Part shown: positions 1 to 8,104 of the stretch, piece after piece
How the letters are laid out: each line of letters begins with the position of its first letter
Numbering within the stretch: the first letter of the stretch is position 1
Source of the DNA: Bacteroidota bacterium
GTDB lineage: Bacteria; Bacteroidota; Bacteroidia; Bacteroidales; Dysgonomonadaceae
Direction of reading: 5' to 3'
Assembly (NCBI GenBank): GCA_023437305.1
Contig: JAEZGN010000021.1
Location: 62,001 to 126,000, forward strand
Length of the DNA stretch: 64,000 nt
Notes under the pieces: generated by a model
Told to the model about the DNA's origin: nothing
Databases searched by the model: none
Seen by the model: only the letters and a program-made list of their open reading frames with translations
Made by a program: the position numbers and the translations under genes

Positions 1-639
1 TGGAATGTACTCGGGTCCCAATCCAATTTTGAATTTACAGTCATTGAATGCTGCATAGCGTGTATTTGCCAAATTCGCATCAGATTGAGATAATATCAAT
101 ATGTTACATTTATCATACAATATATTCTGAATAGCTGTACGCGGAAGTTCAATATCAGTTCCTATAAAAGACAAAGCATTACTAGATCCATTATTTATCG
201 CTATTGGTACTCGTATTTTACATTTAATAAACACCTGATTATTAAAAACATTAGTTCTGTAATCACACTGGTAGAGACTTGGCACAGTAAGTACACCCGG
301 ATAGTTCAGAATGGTCATGTTATACATATTGAAAATTTTATTGTATGCAGGATCATGAGGACTTGAACTAACAATTCGTTTATCCCATATCGTATTATCC
401 ATACCTTGTCCATAGAAAGAACACCTGGAGGCTTGCAATGTACAAAAACCATCATGCAAACCGGATGATAATACCGCCACTTCAGTTCTAACATTTACAT
501 TTCCCTTCGAATATCTGGGTGTAGATCTGGAGCCTTTGCCTTCAGCTATATTTTTATTTCCTAAAACAGATAAATACTCAACGGACATAGAAGGCTCATC
601 AAATCCATAATTATCTTTCCAATTGTATTTATTAGCCAT
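1..639 (-). CDS. Phage-associated protein of unknown function, 3' end cut by window edge
   Basis: Reading the minus strand from an ATG at 637-639 gives an open frame beginning MANKYNWKDNYGFDEPSMSV that runs off the left edge without a stop, so at least 212 residues are present. It overlaps the end of the upstream 65-residue gene by 8 bp, which points to translational coupling and a shared transcript with the two small genes at 632-829 and 826-1242. The composition is mixed polar and aromatic with no signal peptide and no membrane segment. I do not recognise a family. Position next to tail-tube-like genes suggests a virion or tail-tip role, but this is inference only. Confidence 0.7.
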   Translation of the reverse strand, partial: MANKYNWKDNYGFDEPSMSVEYLSVLGNKNIAEGKGSRSTPRYSKGNVNVRTEVAVLSSGLHDGFCTLQASRCSFYGQGMDNTIWDKRIVSSSPHDPAYNKIFNMYNMTILNYPGVLTVPSLYQCDYRTNVFNNQVFIKCKIRVPIAINNGSSNALSFIGTDIELPRTAIQNILYDKCNILILSQSDANLANTRYAAFNDCKFKIGLGPEYIP

Positions 640-829
640 TATTTTCTATTTTATTAATTAATACTCTGCCAAAAGTTGTTAATACCAGAATAGCATTATC
701 AAATTCTACAACATTGTTCTCATTCAGATTTTCATTAAATACTTTCTGAAAATCGATGGACTGATCGATCAATAAAACCGTATCATCCACCTCAAACGTG
801 ACATCGTCTTTCTTTACTTCGTATATCAT
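632..829 (-). CDS. Small 65-residue protein in phage structural operon
   Basis: A 65-residue acidic protein starting MIYEVKKDDVTFEVDDTVLL. Its start overlaps the stop of the 138-residue gene upstream (ATG/TGA overlap at 826-829) and its stop overlaps the start of the next gene, so three genes are stitched together by overlaps, as is typical of phage operons. It has no signal peptide, cysteine or membrane segment. The family is not recognised; the tight coupling is the main argument that it is real. Confidence 0.65.
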   Translation of the reverse strand: MIYEVKKDDVTFEVDDTVLLIDQSIDFQKVFNENLNENNVVEFDNAILVLTTFGRVLINKIENNG

Positions 830-1242
830 GGTAATGTAGCTTTTGCGTAAATAAATAAGTATCCGGTAGGCTCTGTACCGATTTTATCGACCTTAAATTC
901 CACGAGCGACTTTGCCTTTATCTTCACCGATACGGTTTTATCCAAAGGCACTTCTATGCCGTCTATCCATAGTTTGGATACGCTCATCGCCTCTACCCGG
1001 TAGATGGTCATCTCCTCGCCTACAAACATTTCGTAGGGCGAGGCAAGTCCCATATTGATAGACATGCGACGTTCCAGCTGTAGCCGCTTGGCATATTCTG
1101 CCAGATTCTCGAACAGGTACTTACCCGAGTTGAGCGCACCGTTGCTTTCTTTCTTCGAACCGAATATCCAGAAACCGCTGGGGTCTTTGATTTCGGGAAG
1201 CTCCGACAAGGGGATAGCTGCTATTTTAGTATTTTCTGCCAT
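826..1242 (-). CDS. Phage-associated protein, 138 residues, unknown function
   Basis: Begins MAENTKIAAIPLSELPEIKD and contains DPSGFWIFGSKKESNGALNSGKY, then a beta-rich C-terminal half that resembles a small Ig-like or attachment domain in its alternation of hydrophobic strands. The protein is soluble and has no export signal. It is the first gene of a three-gene overlapping cluster on the minus strand (826, 632, 1-639). A role at the tail tip or as an adhesin-bearing structural protein is plausible from position and from the N-terminal segment, which looks like a short virion-anchoring stretch, but no family was recognised. Confidence 0.65.
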   Translation of the reverse strand: MAENTKIAAIPLSELPEIKDPSGFWIFGSKKESNGALNSGKYLFENLAEYAKRLQLERRMSINMGLASPYEMFVGEEMTIYRVEAMSVSKLWIDGIEVPLDKTVSVKIKAKSLVEFKVDKIGTEPTGYLFIYAKATLP

Positions 1243-1354
1243 ATTTTTTTGATTTATTTTTTATTCTAAAATCTTCTTTGTCTTCCTGTTTTTCTTTTCC
1301 TATACTATTTGTTTTATCCCTCCTGTTATCTTCTTTGTCATCTTTTTTCGCCTC

Positions 1355-1575
1355 TTTGTCATCCTGAACGATAGGGAAGGATCTCTTTCCTCGTTATTCC
1401 CTCACAGGGTCGAGATGCTCTCGTTTCTTTGCTCACTTACAGGGTTTCGTCCTTCGGGGTTTGCAACCCCGAGGCTTTATCATCAGGATTTAAAATCCGA
1501 AAGGACGATGGGATCTTTTTCCTCGTTATTCATTTACAGAGTCGAGATGCTTCGTGCCTCAGCATGACAAGAGAG
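1355..1575. repeat. Family A repeat with a family B repeat nested in its centre
   Basis: The left arm (TTTGTCATCCTGAACG, then GGAAGGATCTCTTTCC) begins at 1355 and the matching right arm (GTCGAGATGCTTCG, CAGCATGACA) ends at about 1575. A family B unit with hairpins TTCGGGGTTTGCAACCCCGA and AGGATTTAAAATCC occupies 1448-1508 inside it. The A sequence flanking B is partly repeated on both sides (CTCGTTATTC, TCGAGATGCT), as if B arrived by duplication of the hinge. Confidence 0.8.
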
Positions 1576-1604
1576 GGTATATCCACAACAAAGTATTTAC
1601 AGTC

Positions 1605-1693
1605 TTTATCATCCTGACCAAAGGGAAGGATCTCTTTCCTCGTTATTCCCTCACAGGGTCGGGATGCTTCGTTTCCTCAGCATGACAAGAGAG
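1605..1693. repeat. Family A palindromic repeat
   Basis: Complete copy with arms TTTATCATCCTGACC and CAGCATGACAAGAGAG separated by a hinge containing GGATCTCTTTCC and GTCGGGATGCTTCG. It lies between the convergent-free ends of the 138-residue and 187-residue genes and, with the copy at 1355-1575, fills the 500-bp gap 1243-1740. Confidence 0.8.
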
Positions 1694-1740
1694 TTAAGAG
1701 TGACAAGCGAAAACCAAAAACAAGAGAGATCACCATTGCA

Positions 1741-2304
1741 CTATATCAATATTGCGAACTTTCCGTTTTCGGTAACTATCACCCTCCTGCTCTCTGTTCC
1801 CAACGCAAATATCTTGTTGAATTTCTCGGCATTCACCTCAAAGAGAGGATAGATAGAATCTTTGGATAGCGTGATGCTATATCCCGCCGTTTCGCCCAAC
1901 TGCCCCGATACCTGCGAGAAGGCAAGCGTAGCCCCACCGTCGGAACCAAAGGAGTAGACATTGCCCTGCATATTCCTAAACACCACCAAATACTTGTTGC
2001 CTAGGGCTTTGAGCAGATTGTTGGTTTTGTCAGACTTGAGGGTATTCACAAAGGTGGTTAGTTGCTGCCTGTACAGTGCCCCATCGTTTGTTTCGGAGAA
2101 ATTGCTTTCGCCTACTTCCGACAGCATCGTGTAAGGGGTATCTACGTCTTTGAGGATGCGATCTACAAAACAAGAGTCGTACAAGGCATCATCTTTGAAG
2201 TAATATGCTGCAAAGTCCTTTATATCCAAAAGGTAAATCTCGGCTATACCTCCCGAATTGTATCCGCATGTGTGTTTTATATTCTGCACCAATCTGCAAC
2301 TCAT
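1741..2304 (-). CDS. Tail-tube-like phage protein, paralogue of the next gene
   Basis: A 187-residue soluble protein that starts MSCRLVQNIKHTCGYNSGGI, almost the same opening as the protein encoded at 2563-3099 (MSCKLTSNITKKTCVYSVAGI). Both continue with a short loop and a strand ending in YLLD or YLIN, and both contain glycine-rich beta segments late in the chain, the pattern expected of a major tail tube or similar beta-barrel virion subunit. It lies downstream of the major capsid gene on the same strand, with family A repeats between the genes. I infer a tail tube or tail-tube-cap role; a head decoration protein is an alternative. Confidence 0.6.
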   Translation of the reverse strand: MSCRLVQNIKHTCGYNSGGIAEIYLLDIKDFAAYYFKDDALYDSCFVDRILKDVDTPYTMLSEVGESNFSETNDGALYRQQLTTFVNTLKSDKTNNLLKALGNKYLVVFRNMQGNVYSFGSDGGATLAFSQVSGQLGETAGYSITLSKDSIYPLFEVNAEKFNKIFALGTESRRVIVTENGKFAILI

Positions 2305-2434
2305 ATTGTTCTGTTTTTTTGAGACAAAGCGGCAACCGCCGTCAAAGCTGAATACCGCTTTATCAAGTATGTTTTATTTAAACTTATGATGTGACATTCT
2401 TTCTCCCCCCCTTGTCATTTCCTGTTCATCTTTC

Positions 2435-2515
2435 TTTGTCATCCTGACCGCAGGGAAGGATCTCTTGCCTATAGAGAGTCGAGATGCTTCGTTTCGCTCA
2501 GCATGACAGAGAGGG
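2435..2515. repeat. Family A palindromic repeat
   Basis: Complete copy, arms TTTGTCATCCTGACCG and CAGCATGACAGAGAGGG, in the 258-bp gap between the two tail-tube-like genes. Confidence 0.8.
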
Positions 2516-2562
2516 TAAAAGGACGACAAAAGGAGGATATCACAAATACATCGAAGAACAGG

Positions 2563-3099
2563 TTATGGAGTTACAACTGTCTTATCTACAATGGCAGTAA
2601 CCACGTCTTCGCCCTTGAGCAAGCGACCGATCTCCATCTCAGTTCCCGCCATTGTCACCGTCCAGCCGTTGGCATCAGCCTCAGCAGCACCCGAAGCGTA
2701 ATTGAACGCCGTTGAGCTCAGCCCGTTGATACGTCCCAACACTACCGAACGGTTGCTCTTATCCACCACCACAGCCGTAAACTTGCCAAGACTGAGGGCA
2801 TCACCCTGATTAAGAATCGTATAGTCGTACTCGCTGAGAGTGAAGTTTAGGGTGTGCGTACGGTATTTACCGCCGTTGCTGTTCTGTGCCAGTTCGTCGG
2901 AGAAAGAAGCCGTATTGTCTATAAAGTCTACCTTATAGGCTTTTGCACTGTCGGCAAGCGTAATGGCATTGATCTCTCCTTCGGTCGAAAACTCGTATTC
3001 GTTAGCCGAATCATGGTTAATCAGATAAACCGATTTGATACCGGCAACGGAATACACACATGTTTTCTTTGTAATATTTGATGTTAATTTGCAAGACAT
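2563..3099 (-). CDS. Tail-tube-like phage protein (probable major tail protein)
   Basis: Start placed at the ATG at 3097-3099 (MSCKLTSNITKKTCVYSVAG), because the longer frame upstream is only a lysine-rich shadow over an AT-rich leader and the shared MSC opening is conserved in the paralogue at 1741-2304. The 178-residue product is beta-rich, with THTLNFTLSEYDY and a C-terminal segment ATVKD-like in character (VTMAGTEMEIG, VTAIVDKTVVTP). Phage major tail proteins of this size and make-up form the stacked hexameric rings of the tail tube. Placement after the major capsid protein supports this. Confidence is limited because no signature motif exists for the family. Confidence 0.6.
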   Translation of the reverse strand: MSCKLTSNITKKTCVYSVAGIKSVYLINHDSANEYEFSTEGEINAITLADSAKAYKVDFIDNTASFSDELAQNSNGGKYRTHTLNFTLSEYDYTILNQGDALSLGKFTAVVVDKSNRSVVLGRINGLSSTAFNYASGAAEADANGWTVTMAGTEMEIGRLLKGEDVVTAIVDKTVVTP

Positions 3100-3197
3100 A
3101 ATTTTTATTTTTTTTGATTCGTTAATTTTTTTGTCGCTTTTCTTTTTTTGACTTCTTTTGTTCTCTGTTCTTATCCTCTTTGTCATCCTTTTCCCTT

Positions 3198-3276
3198 ACT
3201 GTCATCCTGATCGCAGAGAAGGATCTCTTTCCCAAAAAGGGTCGAGATGCTTCGTTCCTCAGCATGACAAGAGAGG
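3198..3276. repeat. Family A palindromic repeat
   Basis: Complete copy, arms CTGTCATCCTGATCG and CAGCATGACAAGAGAGGG, just upstream of the 119-residue plus-strand cargo gene. Confidence 0.8.
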
Positions 3277-3303
3277 GTATATCTACCATAAGAAATTATT
3301 TGT

Positions 3304-3311
3304 TACTTTTG
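3304..3311 (+). promoter_or_regulatory. Candidate -7 element for the 119-residue gene
   Basis: TACTTTTG matches the Bacteroidota -7 consensus TAnnTTTG and lies 21 bp before the ATG at 3332. I see no convincing -33 TTTG at the usual 19-21 bp spacing, so this is tentative. Confidence 0.3.
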
Positions 3312-3331
3312 GTTTGTTATAATTATTTGTT

Positions 3332-3691
3332 ATGAATCGCACTAAAATCACGAAACTGGATATATTTTCTGTTATCCTCGTTATTTGTATAAGTATACCT
3401 CTAATAATTTTATCCCTAAATAATGATGATAAGGTCATAAAACATGAGATGAATAATTACTTATATTTGCCAGATTCAGTTAAATCTGAAGTTAAAGGAT
3501 TCGTTCTAAGAGAAAGATTTATAAAACAAAAAGGTGTTACTCTTATTGACTTATCCAATGGCGGAAAATACATGTTACGCGATGTATGGTTTATTAAGCG
3601 TGATTACTATATTTACAAACCGGCGAATAACGATTCCATCTATTTTTATGATAGAAATAACAAATTAGTAAACCATAAATTAAAATATTGA
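3332..3691 (+). CDS. Small single-pass membrane protein, cargo within the phage gene set
   Basis: A 119-residue protein with one strongly hydrophobic segment near residues 10-29 (LDIFSVILVICISIPLIILS) and a C-terminal soluble domain rich in aromatic residues and ending in NKLVNHKLKY. It is transcribed opposite to its phage neighbours and sits between the tail-tube-like gene and the major capsid gene, with repeats on both sides, so it looks like an inserted accessory gene. In layout it resembles the 142-residue protein at 30336-30764 (one membrane anchor plus a small beta domain). Family not recognised. Confidence 0.65.
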   Translation: MNRTKITKLDIFSVILVICISIPLIILSLNNDDKVIKHEMNNYLYLPDSVKSEVKGFVLRERFIKQKGVTLIDLSNGGKYMLRDVWFIKRDYYIYKPANNDSIYFYDRNNKLVNHKLKY

Positions 3692-3697
3692 TCCCTT

Positions 3698-3787
3698 CGT
3701 CCTTCGGGGTTTGCAACCTCGAAGCTTTATTACTAGGATTTTAAATCCGGATAAGACTGACTTTCGGATTACAAATCCGAAAGAACG
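3698..3787. repeat. Family B multi-hairpin repeat
   Basis: Consecutive short inverted repeats: TTCGGGGTTTGCAACCTCGAA, AGGATTTTAAATCC and TTTCGGATTACAAATCCGAAA, starting right after the stop codon of the 119-residue gene. Position at a 3' end is typical of most B copies in this window. Confidence 0.75.
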
Positions 3788-3848
3788 GTGCATAACACGA
3801 AAAGAGGACAAGTACAGCAAACAAGAAGTCGGTAGATATAACAGCCGA

Positions 3849-4796
3849 TTAGTTGCTTGGACTATAAAACACTACTTCGTCTTCGAAAGGGATAGCAAAG
3901 CCAAGGCGCAAACGTCCGTCGATGAAAATCTTATTATCGTTCGGAGCTGCAAACTGCCCTAAGCGGATTTCCTCCAAGTCGCGAACGAGGTCTGTACCTA
4001 CAAGGAAGTTTTTAGAATCGGCGGCTATCATATCGTTATCGTCGAGACCTTTCACAGGAACAATCTCCACGCCCATATAGCGCACCGTGTCGCCCTCTAC
4101 CGCAAAGTTTGGACTAACCACCACATTGTCGCCCCAGATGCCGCCTAACGCCATCTTAACCTTCATATATGCCGAGTACGAAACGTAGATGTTCAGCGAG
4201 CCGTTTTCCAAGCCCATCGCCATTACATCTTCGGGAATGGAAGCGAATACTTTTTCTACTTCTGCCAATACATTTGCCTTTGTAAGCGATACGCCCGTCA
4301 ACTTAACAGCTTGTGTACTGTCTGTCAATACTTTTACGGCTCCGTCGAAGTCGTTTGCATCTGCCGAACTGTCGCCTTTGAATATCTTGGTTTCGATCTC
4401 GCTGCTGAGTTCCGAAGCAAGGATTGTCATTGTTGCCTCTTCGAGGGTAGCGGGCAATTCCTGATTCTTGGCACCCGGGCTAAGCATCCATACGGTGCGT
4501 TTGCGCTCGAGGTCGTCGATGCACTGCTCGAGGTTGATTTTGTAGGTTTTTACTTTCAATTCCTTTTCGCTCAGTTTGGCGATCTGGTTTGGTGTCCACG
4601 AGCAATCGCGTGAATCTGCCTGAAGGATATTCCCTTCGAGGTCGATCAGGTTGAGTTGTGTAGCGTCTTTCACCCCGATCACAGGTGTGATTTTTCCTTT
4701 TTCGATCAGCTTTCCGCCGAAGATGGCTTTTGTAAACCAATCCATGTTAGACGACGGTTGATAAGTAAGTGATGAAATGTCGTAAATGTTTGCCAT
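3849..4796 (-). CDS. Phage major capsid protein
   Basis: A 315-residue protein; start chosen at the ATG at 4794-4796 (MANIYDISSLTYQPSSNMDW) since upstream codons are basic, AT-rich leader. It is highly expressed-looking, acidic, cysteine-poor, and about the length of HK97-fold capsid subunits. Segments such as LSSEIETKIFKGD (helix) and NIYVSYSAYMKVKMALGG followed by VRYMGVEIVPVKGL and NFLVGTDLVRDLEEIRLGQ match the spine-helix, A-domain and C-terminal P-domain arrangement of Bacteroides phage capsid proteins. The gene lies directly downstream of the protease/scaffold gene on the same strand, the conserved head-module order. Role: forms the icosahedral shell. Confidence 0.8.
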   Translation of the reverse strand: MANIYDISSLTYQPSSNMDWFTKAIFGGKLIEKGKITPVIGVKDATQLNLIDLEGNILQADSRDCSWTPNQIAKLSEKELKVKTYKINLEQCIDDLERKRTVWMLSPGAKNQELPATLEEATMTILASELSSEIETKIFKGDSSADANDFDGAVKVLTDSTQAVKLTGVSLTKANVLAEVEKVFASIPEDVMAMGLENGSLNIYVSYSAYMKVKMALGGIWGDNVVVSPNFAVEGDTVRYMGVEIVPVKGLDDNDMIAADSKNFLVGTDLVRDLEEIRLGQFAAPNDNKIFIDGRLRLGFAIPFEDEVVFYSPSN

Positions 4797-4840
4797 AATT
4801 TTATTTATTAAATTAATATGTCGTTTTTTATTTTGCATCC

Positions 4841-5138
4841 TTTTGTCATCCTAAACCGAGTAACGATTCTTGTCTCAAAAAAGGGTCGAGATGCTTCGTT
4901 CCCTCAGCATGACAAAAGAGGGTCTTTCCCTTTTCTTCTCTTTGTCATCCTGAACGATAGTGAAGGATCTCTTGTCCCTTTGTTTGCTAACAGCGTCGAG
5001 ATGCTTCGTCCCTCAGCATGACAAAGAGGGTCTTTCTTTTTTCTTCTCCCTGTCATCCTGACCAAAGGGAAGAATCTCTTTCTTCTTTGTTTGCTAATAG
5101 CGTCGAGATGCTTCGTTCCTCAGCATGACAAGAGAGGG
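4841..5138. repeat. Three family A repeats in tandem
   Basis: Copies at about 4841-4922, 4941-5030 and 5050-5138, all in the same orientation, each with TGTCATCCT... and ...CAGCATGACAAAAGAG or close variants. They fill the gap between the capsid and protease/scaffold genes, where a normal phage would have few or no spare bases. Confidence 0.85.
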
Positions 5139-5142
5139 AGAT

Positions 5143-6309
5143 TTATTTTCTTCTGTTGATAGTTTGGTTAAGAGCCGCTGCCATGCGCTCGGCTGTGCTC
5201 ATCTCGGCGGGAGACTTGCCTGTGCCCGAAAGCTGTACGGCAGGATATGCCGACGGTGTCTTGCGGCGCATTTCTTCCACCTGTGTTTTGGTATCTTCGA
5301 GCATTCCGTTTGCTTCGTCGAGGGCTTGCAGAAGTTGTTCGATGGTAGCTTGCATTTCGGCAATCTTGGCTTTGAGGGCTTCTGCCGTTTTTCCGTCAAA
5401 GTCGGACAGCCTTACTCCTCTTTTCTTGCTTCGCAATGTTTGTTTGGCTTTGGCATCCTCGGGGTTGGTTTTATCGTCGGAAGGCTCTCGTGTTTCCACA
5501 AATTGTCCGTTCTCGTCTACTACCAGCAGGTTTCCGTTCGACAGGTTGTGTTCTCCCGCCGCCATTTGCTCGCCATCGAGCGTCACAAATCCATCGGCAT
5601 CCACGTATGCCTCTTTGCCGTCGGCAAGAACAAAGACCACATAGGCCGTGCCGCTGGCAGTGGTGTCTGCTTTTTCTACGGCATCGATGTCGAGCAGCAT
5701 GTTTGCGATGCGCCCAAGCAATGTCTGTTTCACTTTTTTCTTTTTTTTATCCATACTTTTGTTGTTTATGCGGGATAGGGAAACTTGCTGAGAGAAAAAG
5801 CCTTCGAGGGAAAATCCCTTTACGTGCCCGCTCATCACTTCCTTTTCCCAATAGTTTTTGTCTTCTATCTTGTAGCTGCACATGAGTGTACCTTTTGGCA
5901 GGTCGCTAAATCCGAGTGCTTTCGATTTGTCGTTCTCGGGGTCTTCTACTATCCACAGTTCGGTGAGGTAATTGCCCGTAAGGGGCGACCGATGCTGATG
6001 GGTGGTACTGTGCAGGGCAACGCCTGTTTTCATCATCTTGCGGGCAATTTTCTCTACCTGCTCCTCCGAGAAGCGGATATAATAGTCACCCGTTTGCGGC
6101 GAATGGCGGTAGATGAGTTGCCCCGGTTTGAGCACAACGCCTGTGAGCACTTGCTTTGCGGTGTCTCGGCTGAGGTGTAGTTCCTGTTGTTTGTGGAGTG
6201 CGATAAAATCGACTTGGTTTGCCGGAAAGTCTACAAACGAAATGGCATAGATGCCCGTCAGGTCGTCGGCACTTTCGTCGATCATGCAATCGTAAATCGG
6301 TGTATTCAT
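5143..6309 (-). CDS. XkdF-like prohead protease fused to a scaffold-like C-terminal region
   Basis: A 388-residue protein; start at the ATG at 6307-6309 (MNTPIYDCMIDESADDLTGI). The first 175 or so residues match phage XkdF-type putative serine proteases: AISFVDFPANQVDFIALHK, then MMKTGVALHSTTHQHRSPLTG, ELWIVEDPENDKSKALGFSD and EVMSGHVKGFSLEGFF, with histidine and serine residues in the expected order for a capsid maturation protease. The C-terminal half has an alanine/glutamate-rich predicted coiled coil (EALKAKIAEMQATIEQLLQA) like an internal scaffold. It precedes the capsid gene. Role: guides prohead assembly and is processed during maturation. An internal linker rich in lysine (MDKKKKKVKQ) could also be a second start for a free scaffold. 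Confidence 0.75.
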   Translation of the reverse strand: MNTPIYDCMIDESADDLTGIYAISFVDFPANQVDFIALHKQQELHLSRDTAKQVLTGVVLKPGQLIYRHSPQTGDYYIRFSEEQVEKIARKMMKTGVALHSTTHQHRSPLTGNYLTELWIVEDPENDKSKALGFSDLPKGTLMCSYKIEDKNYWEKEVMSGHVKGFSLEGFFSQQVSLSRINNKSMDKKKKKVKQTLLGRIANMLLDIDAVEKADTTASGTAYVVFVLADGKEAYVDADGFVTLDGEQMAAGEHNLSNGNLLVVDENGQFVETREPSDDKTNPEDAKAKQTLRSKKRGVRLSDFDGKTAEALKAKIAEMQATIEQLLQALDEANGMLEDTKTQVEEMRRKTPSAYPAVQLSGTGKSPAEMSTAERMAAALNQTINRRK

Positions 6310-6391
6310 CTTCAATGTTAATTGTGGGTTCGTACTATGAGATAATTTTGAAAAAATAAAATGCAAATGAGAGGGAAATAATGTATGCTCT

Positions 6392-6484
6392 TTTTGTCAT
6401 GCTGAGAGAAACGAAGCATCTCGACGCTATTGGCAAACAAAGAGACAAGAGATCCTTCACTCCGTTCAGGATGACACAGAGAGA
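6392..6484. repeat. Family A repeat, reverse orientation
   Basis: Arms read TTTTTGTCATGCTGAG and CAGGATGACACAGAGAG with AACGAAGCATCTCGACG and GAGATCCTTCACTCCG in the hinge, i.e. the A element inverted relative to the copies at 1.3-5.1 kb. Confidence 0.8.
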
Positions 6485-6786
6485 GAGGAAAGGGATGACA
6501 GGGAGAAGAAAAAAGGATAATACTAAACAATAAAAAAGCATCTCAACATTAAAGAGTAGGTGCAAAAAGCGGCAGGCTTTTTCTTTTACTGTTTTCTTTT
6601 ATAGTTTATGTTTTGTTTATGTTTATATATAAGGCTTACGGTTATGCTTTATATTTTGCAGAAGGGTTTGCTTGGGGTTATACGCTCTTGTATGGGGAAT
6701 GTTTTGCAGGAATTTTTAGGGTAAAGAGACCCTCTTTTTTGATGATGAAGAAAAGAAAGTGTCTTAACGTTGTTAGCAAATAAAAA

Positions 6787-6915
6787 GAGAGGAGATGCTT
6801 CACTATCGTTCAGCATGACAAGAAACAAAACTTCGTCCCCCGAAGCCTTATTGTTAGGATTTTAAATCCGAAAGGAAGCAGAAAACAGGGGATTGCAAAT
6901 CCCCTGTGACGAAGA
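6787..6915. repeat. Half family A followed by family B hairpins
   Basis: Only one arm of A survives (GAGATGCTTCACTATCG to CAGCATGACAAG), immediately joined to B hairpins AGGATTTTAAATCC and AGGGGATTGCAAATCCCCT. Confidence 0.65.
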
Positions 6916-6921
6916 ATATAC

Positions 6922-7016
6922 CCTCTCTTGTCATGCTGAGAGGAACGAAGCATCTCGATCCTGTAAATGAACAAAGAAGGAAAGAGATCCTTCCTGTCGT
7001 CAGGATGACTAAGAGA
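6922..7016. repeat. Family A repeat, reverse orientation
   Basis: Arms CTCTTGTCATGCTGAG and CAGGATGACTAAGAGA; hinge CATCTCGATCCTG and GAGATCCTTCC. Confidence 0.8.
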
Positions 7017-7157
7017 ATAAAGAAAGGTTGTGTAGTCAATGACAAAGAGGGAAAGAAACATTAAACAACCATTAAGAATTTATCTTTACAAAAAATTTGA
7101 CTATTTAACAAATAGTTATTAACTTTAAGTGACAAAAACATTTAAATGCCCAACACA

Positions 7158-7964
7158 ATGAAAACTAAACACTTAGAATTAGCAATTCTTATTTCCCTAT
7201 TTTTTGTAATGATAGGTTGCAGTGACGACAACACATTTATTCCTGCAAAAGTAGAAAACAAAACACTGGCTGTTACAGATACTGTATGCCTGATGTTTAA
7301 GTCGATGAATGGCACCAGCGAAGGAGGAGTAGAGGGTATAGAGTCAGGCAAATACAGGGAACGCCACCTTATTGCGATGAATCTGTTACCTTTTGTATTC
7401 GGTGAGCGAGCAATGGGATCATCTATGACATTCATAGGAGAGACCGACAGTGTAGAAATAACCGGTCATATAAATTGTAGTTATAATGACGACGGTTATA
7501 TGCTTTATACATCAGCCTACAAGAAGAAATTCAAATTTAAATTTGAAAACAATGCTCTGAAAATCCTGTTCTATCCCGAGAGAGAAAACTGGGTAACTGT
7601 AGGTTATGGTACTAAAGAAAAAATAGAGGTATACATCGAAAGCAAATGTATCCATGTGGGAGCAATGCCTATATATCCCGATCAAATCGTTGAGGGTGCC
7701 GAGGATAAGTATGTATGGGAAATAGAAGGCACAAGCCATTTTGATACAAATATCAGTATCACCCCGGAACTGGCAAAAGCTACAATGGAAAGAGAAAATT
7801 GGCAAGACTTTTTTGACGAAGTGCGCTACGATTGGGTGTATATGATAGCAGGTAAATATTATGCAGATATGTTCCAAAAGCCACAAGACATGAAGCATAA
7901 GTATCAGGGAGCAACTTGGTCTATTTACAAAATGACTTACTTGCCCAAAACAACTGCAAACTGA
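7158..7964 (+). CDS. Secreted lipoprotein of unknown function (cargo)
   Basis: About 268 residues from MKTKHLELAILISLFFVMIG, with a lipobox ending at IGC followed by SDDN; the acidic +2/+3 residues fit Bacteroidota surface-export signals. An ATG four codons earlier (7146) is also possible. The mature part is beta-rich with several tyrosine- and tryptophan-containing strands and no recognised domain. It sits in a repeat-lined gap between the protease gene and the nitroreductase, on the strand opposite to the head genes. It is probably an outer-membrane or surface lipoprotein; a link with the phage particle is not evident. Confidence 0.7.
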   Translation: MKTKHLELAILISLFFVMIGCSDDNTFIPAKVENKTLAVTDTVCLMFKSMNGTSEGGVEGIESGKYRERHLIAMNLLPFVFGERAMGSSMTFIGETDSVEITGHINCSYNDDGYMLYTSAYKKKFKFKFENNALKILFYPERENWVTVGYGTKEKIEVYIESKCIHVGAMPIYPDQIVEGAEDKYVWEIEGTSHFDTNISITPELAKATMERENWQDFFDEVRYDWVYMIAGKYYADMFQKPQDMKHKYQGATWSIYKMTYLPKTTAN

Positions 7965-7980
7965 AAATAAACATTCTAAA

Positions 7981-8008
7981 ACAGGGGGAGTACAAATCCC
8001 CTGTGACA
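7981..8008. repeat. Short family B hairpin
   Basis: CAGGGGGAGTACAAATCCCCTG, a degenerate member of the AGGGGATTGCAAATCCCCT hairpin, 17 bp after the lipoprotein stop codon. Confidence 0.55.
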
Positions 8009-8030
8009 AAGGACTTTAATAATAAACAAT

Positions 8031-8082
8031 AAAAAAAATTGCTAACCCAAAGATTCTATGTCTTCAGTTAGCAATTTTTTTT
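8031..8082. terminator. Bidirectional intrinsic terminator
   Basis: AAAAAATTGCTAAC at the left pairs with GTTAGCAATTTTTT at the right, with A-tract and T-tract on the outer sides, between the convergent lipoprotein (plus) and nitroreductase (minus) genes. It can end both transcripts. Confidence 0.8.
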
Positions 8083-8104
8083 ATATAGCTATATAGGTAC
8101 TACT

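Larger units (their letters stand above)
6310..7157. other. 850-bp gene-free stretch made of repeats and AT-rich spacer
   Basis: Contains a reversed family A copy (6392-6484), a spacer with no coding potential that I trust (6485-6780), a half A plus B block (6787-6915), and another reversed A copy (6922-7016), then about 140 bp of AT-rich leader for the lipoprotein gene. Short open frames here encode the low-complexity peptides typical of A repeats and are not genes. Confidence 0.8.

Noticed and set aside
1055..1252. Short plus-strand ORFs over the virion and repeat region, for example 1429-1617, 1664-1852, 2503-2715, 4818-5021, 6335-6565 and 23311-23505
   Set aside because: They translate family A arms into recurring peptides such as FTQHDK, LNDSEGS or ILNGVKDLL. 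These peptides appear wherever the repeat occurs, in several frames, and are repeat artefacts.
5156..5885. Long antisense frames (5125-5778, 5156-5644, 5436-5885) opposite the protease/scaffold gene
   Set aside because: Low-complexity cysteine- and arginine-rich translations mirroring the minus-strand gene, which has clear family motifs.
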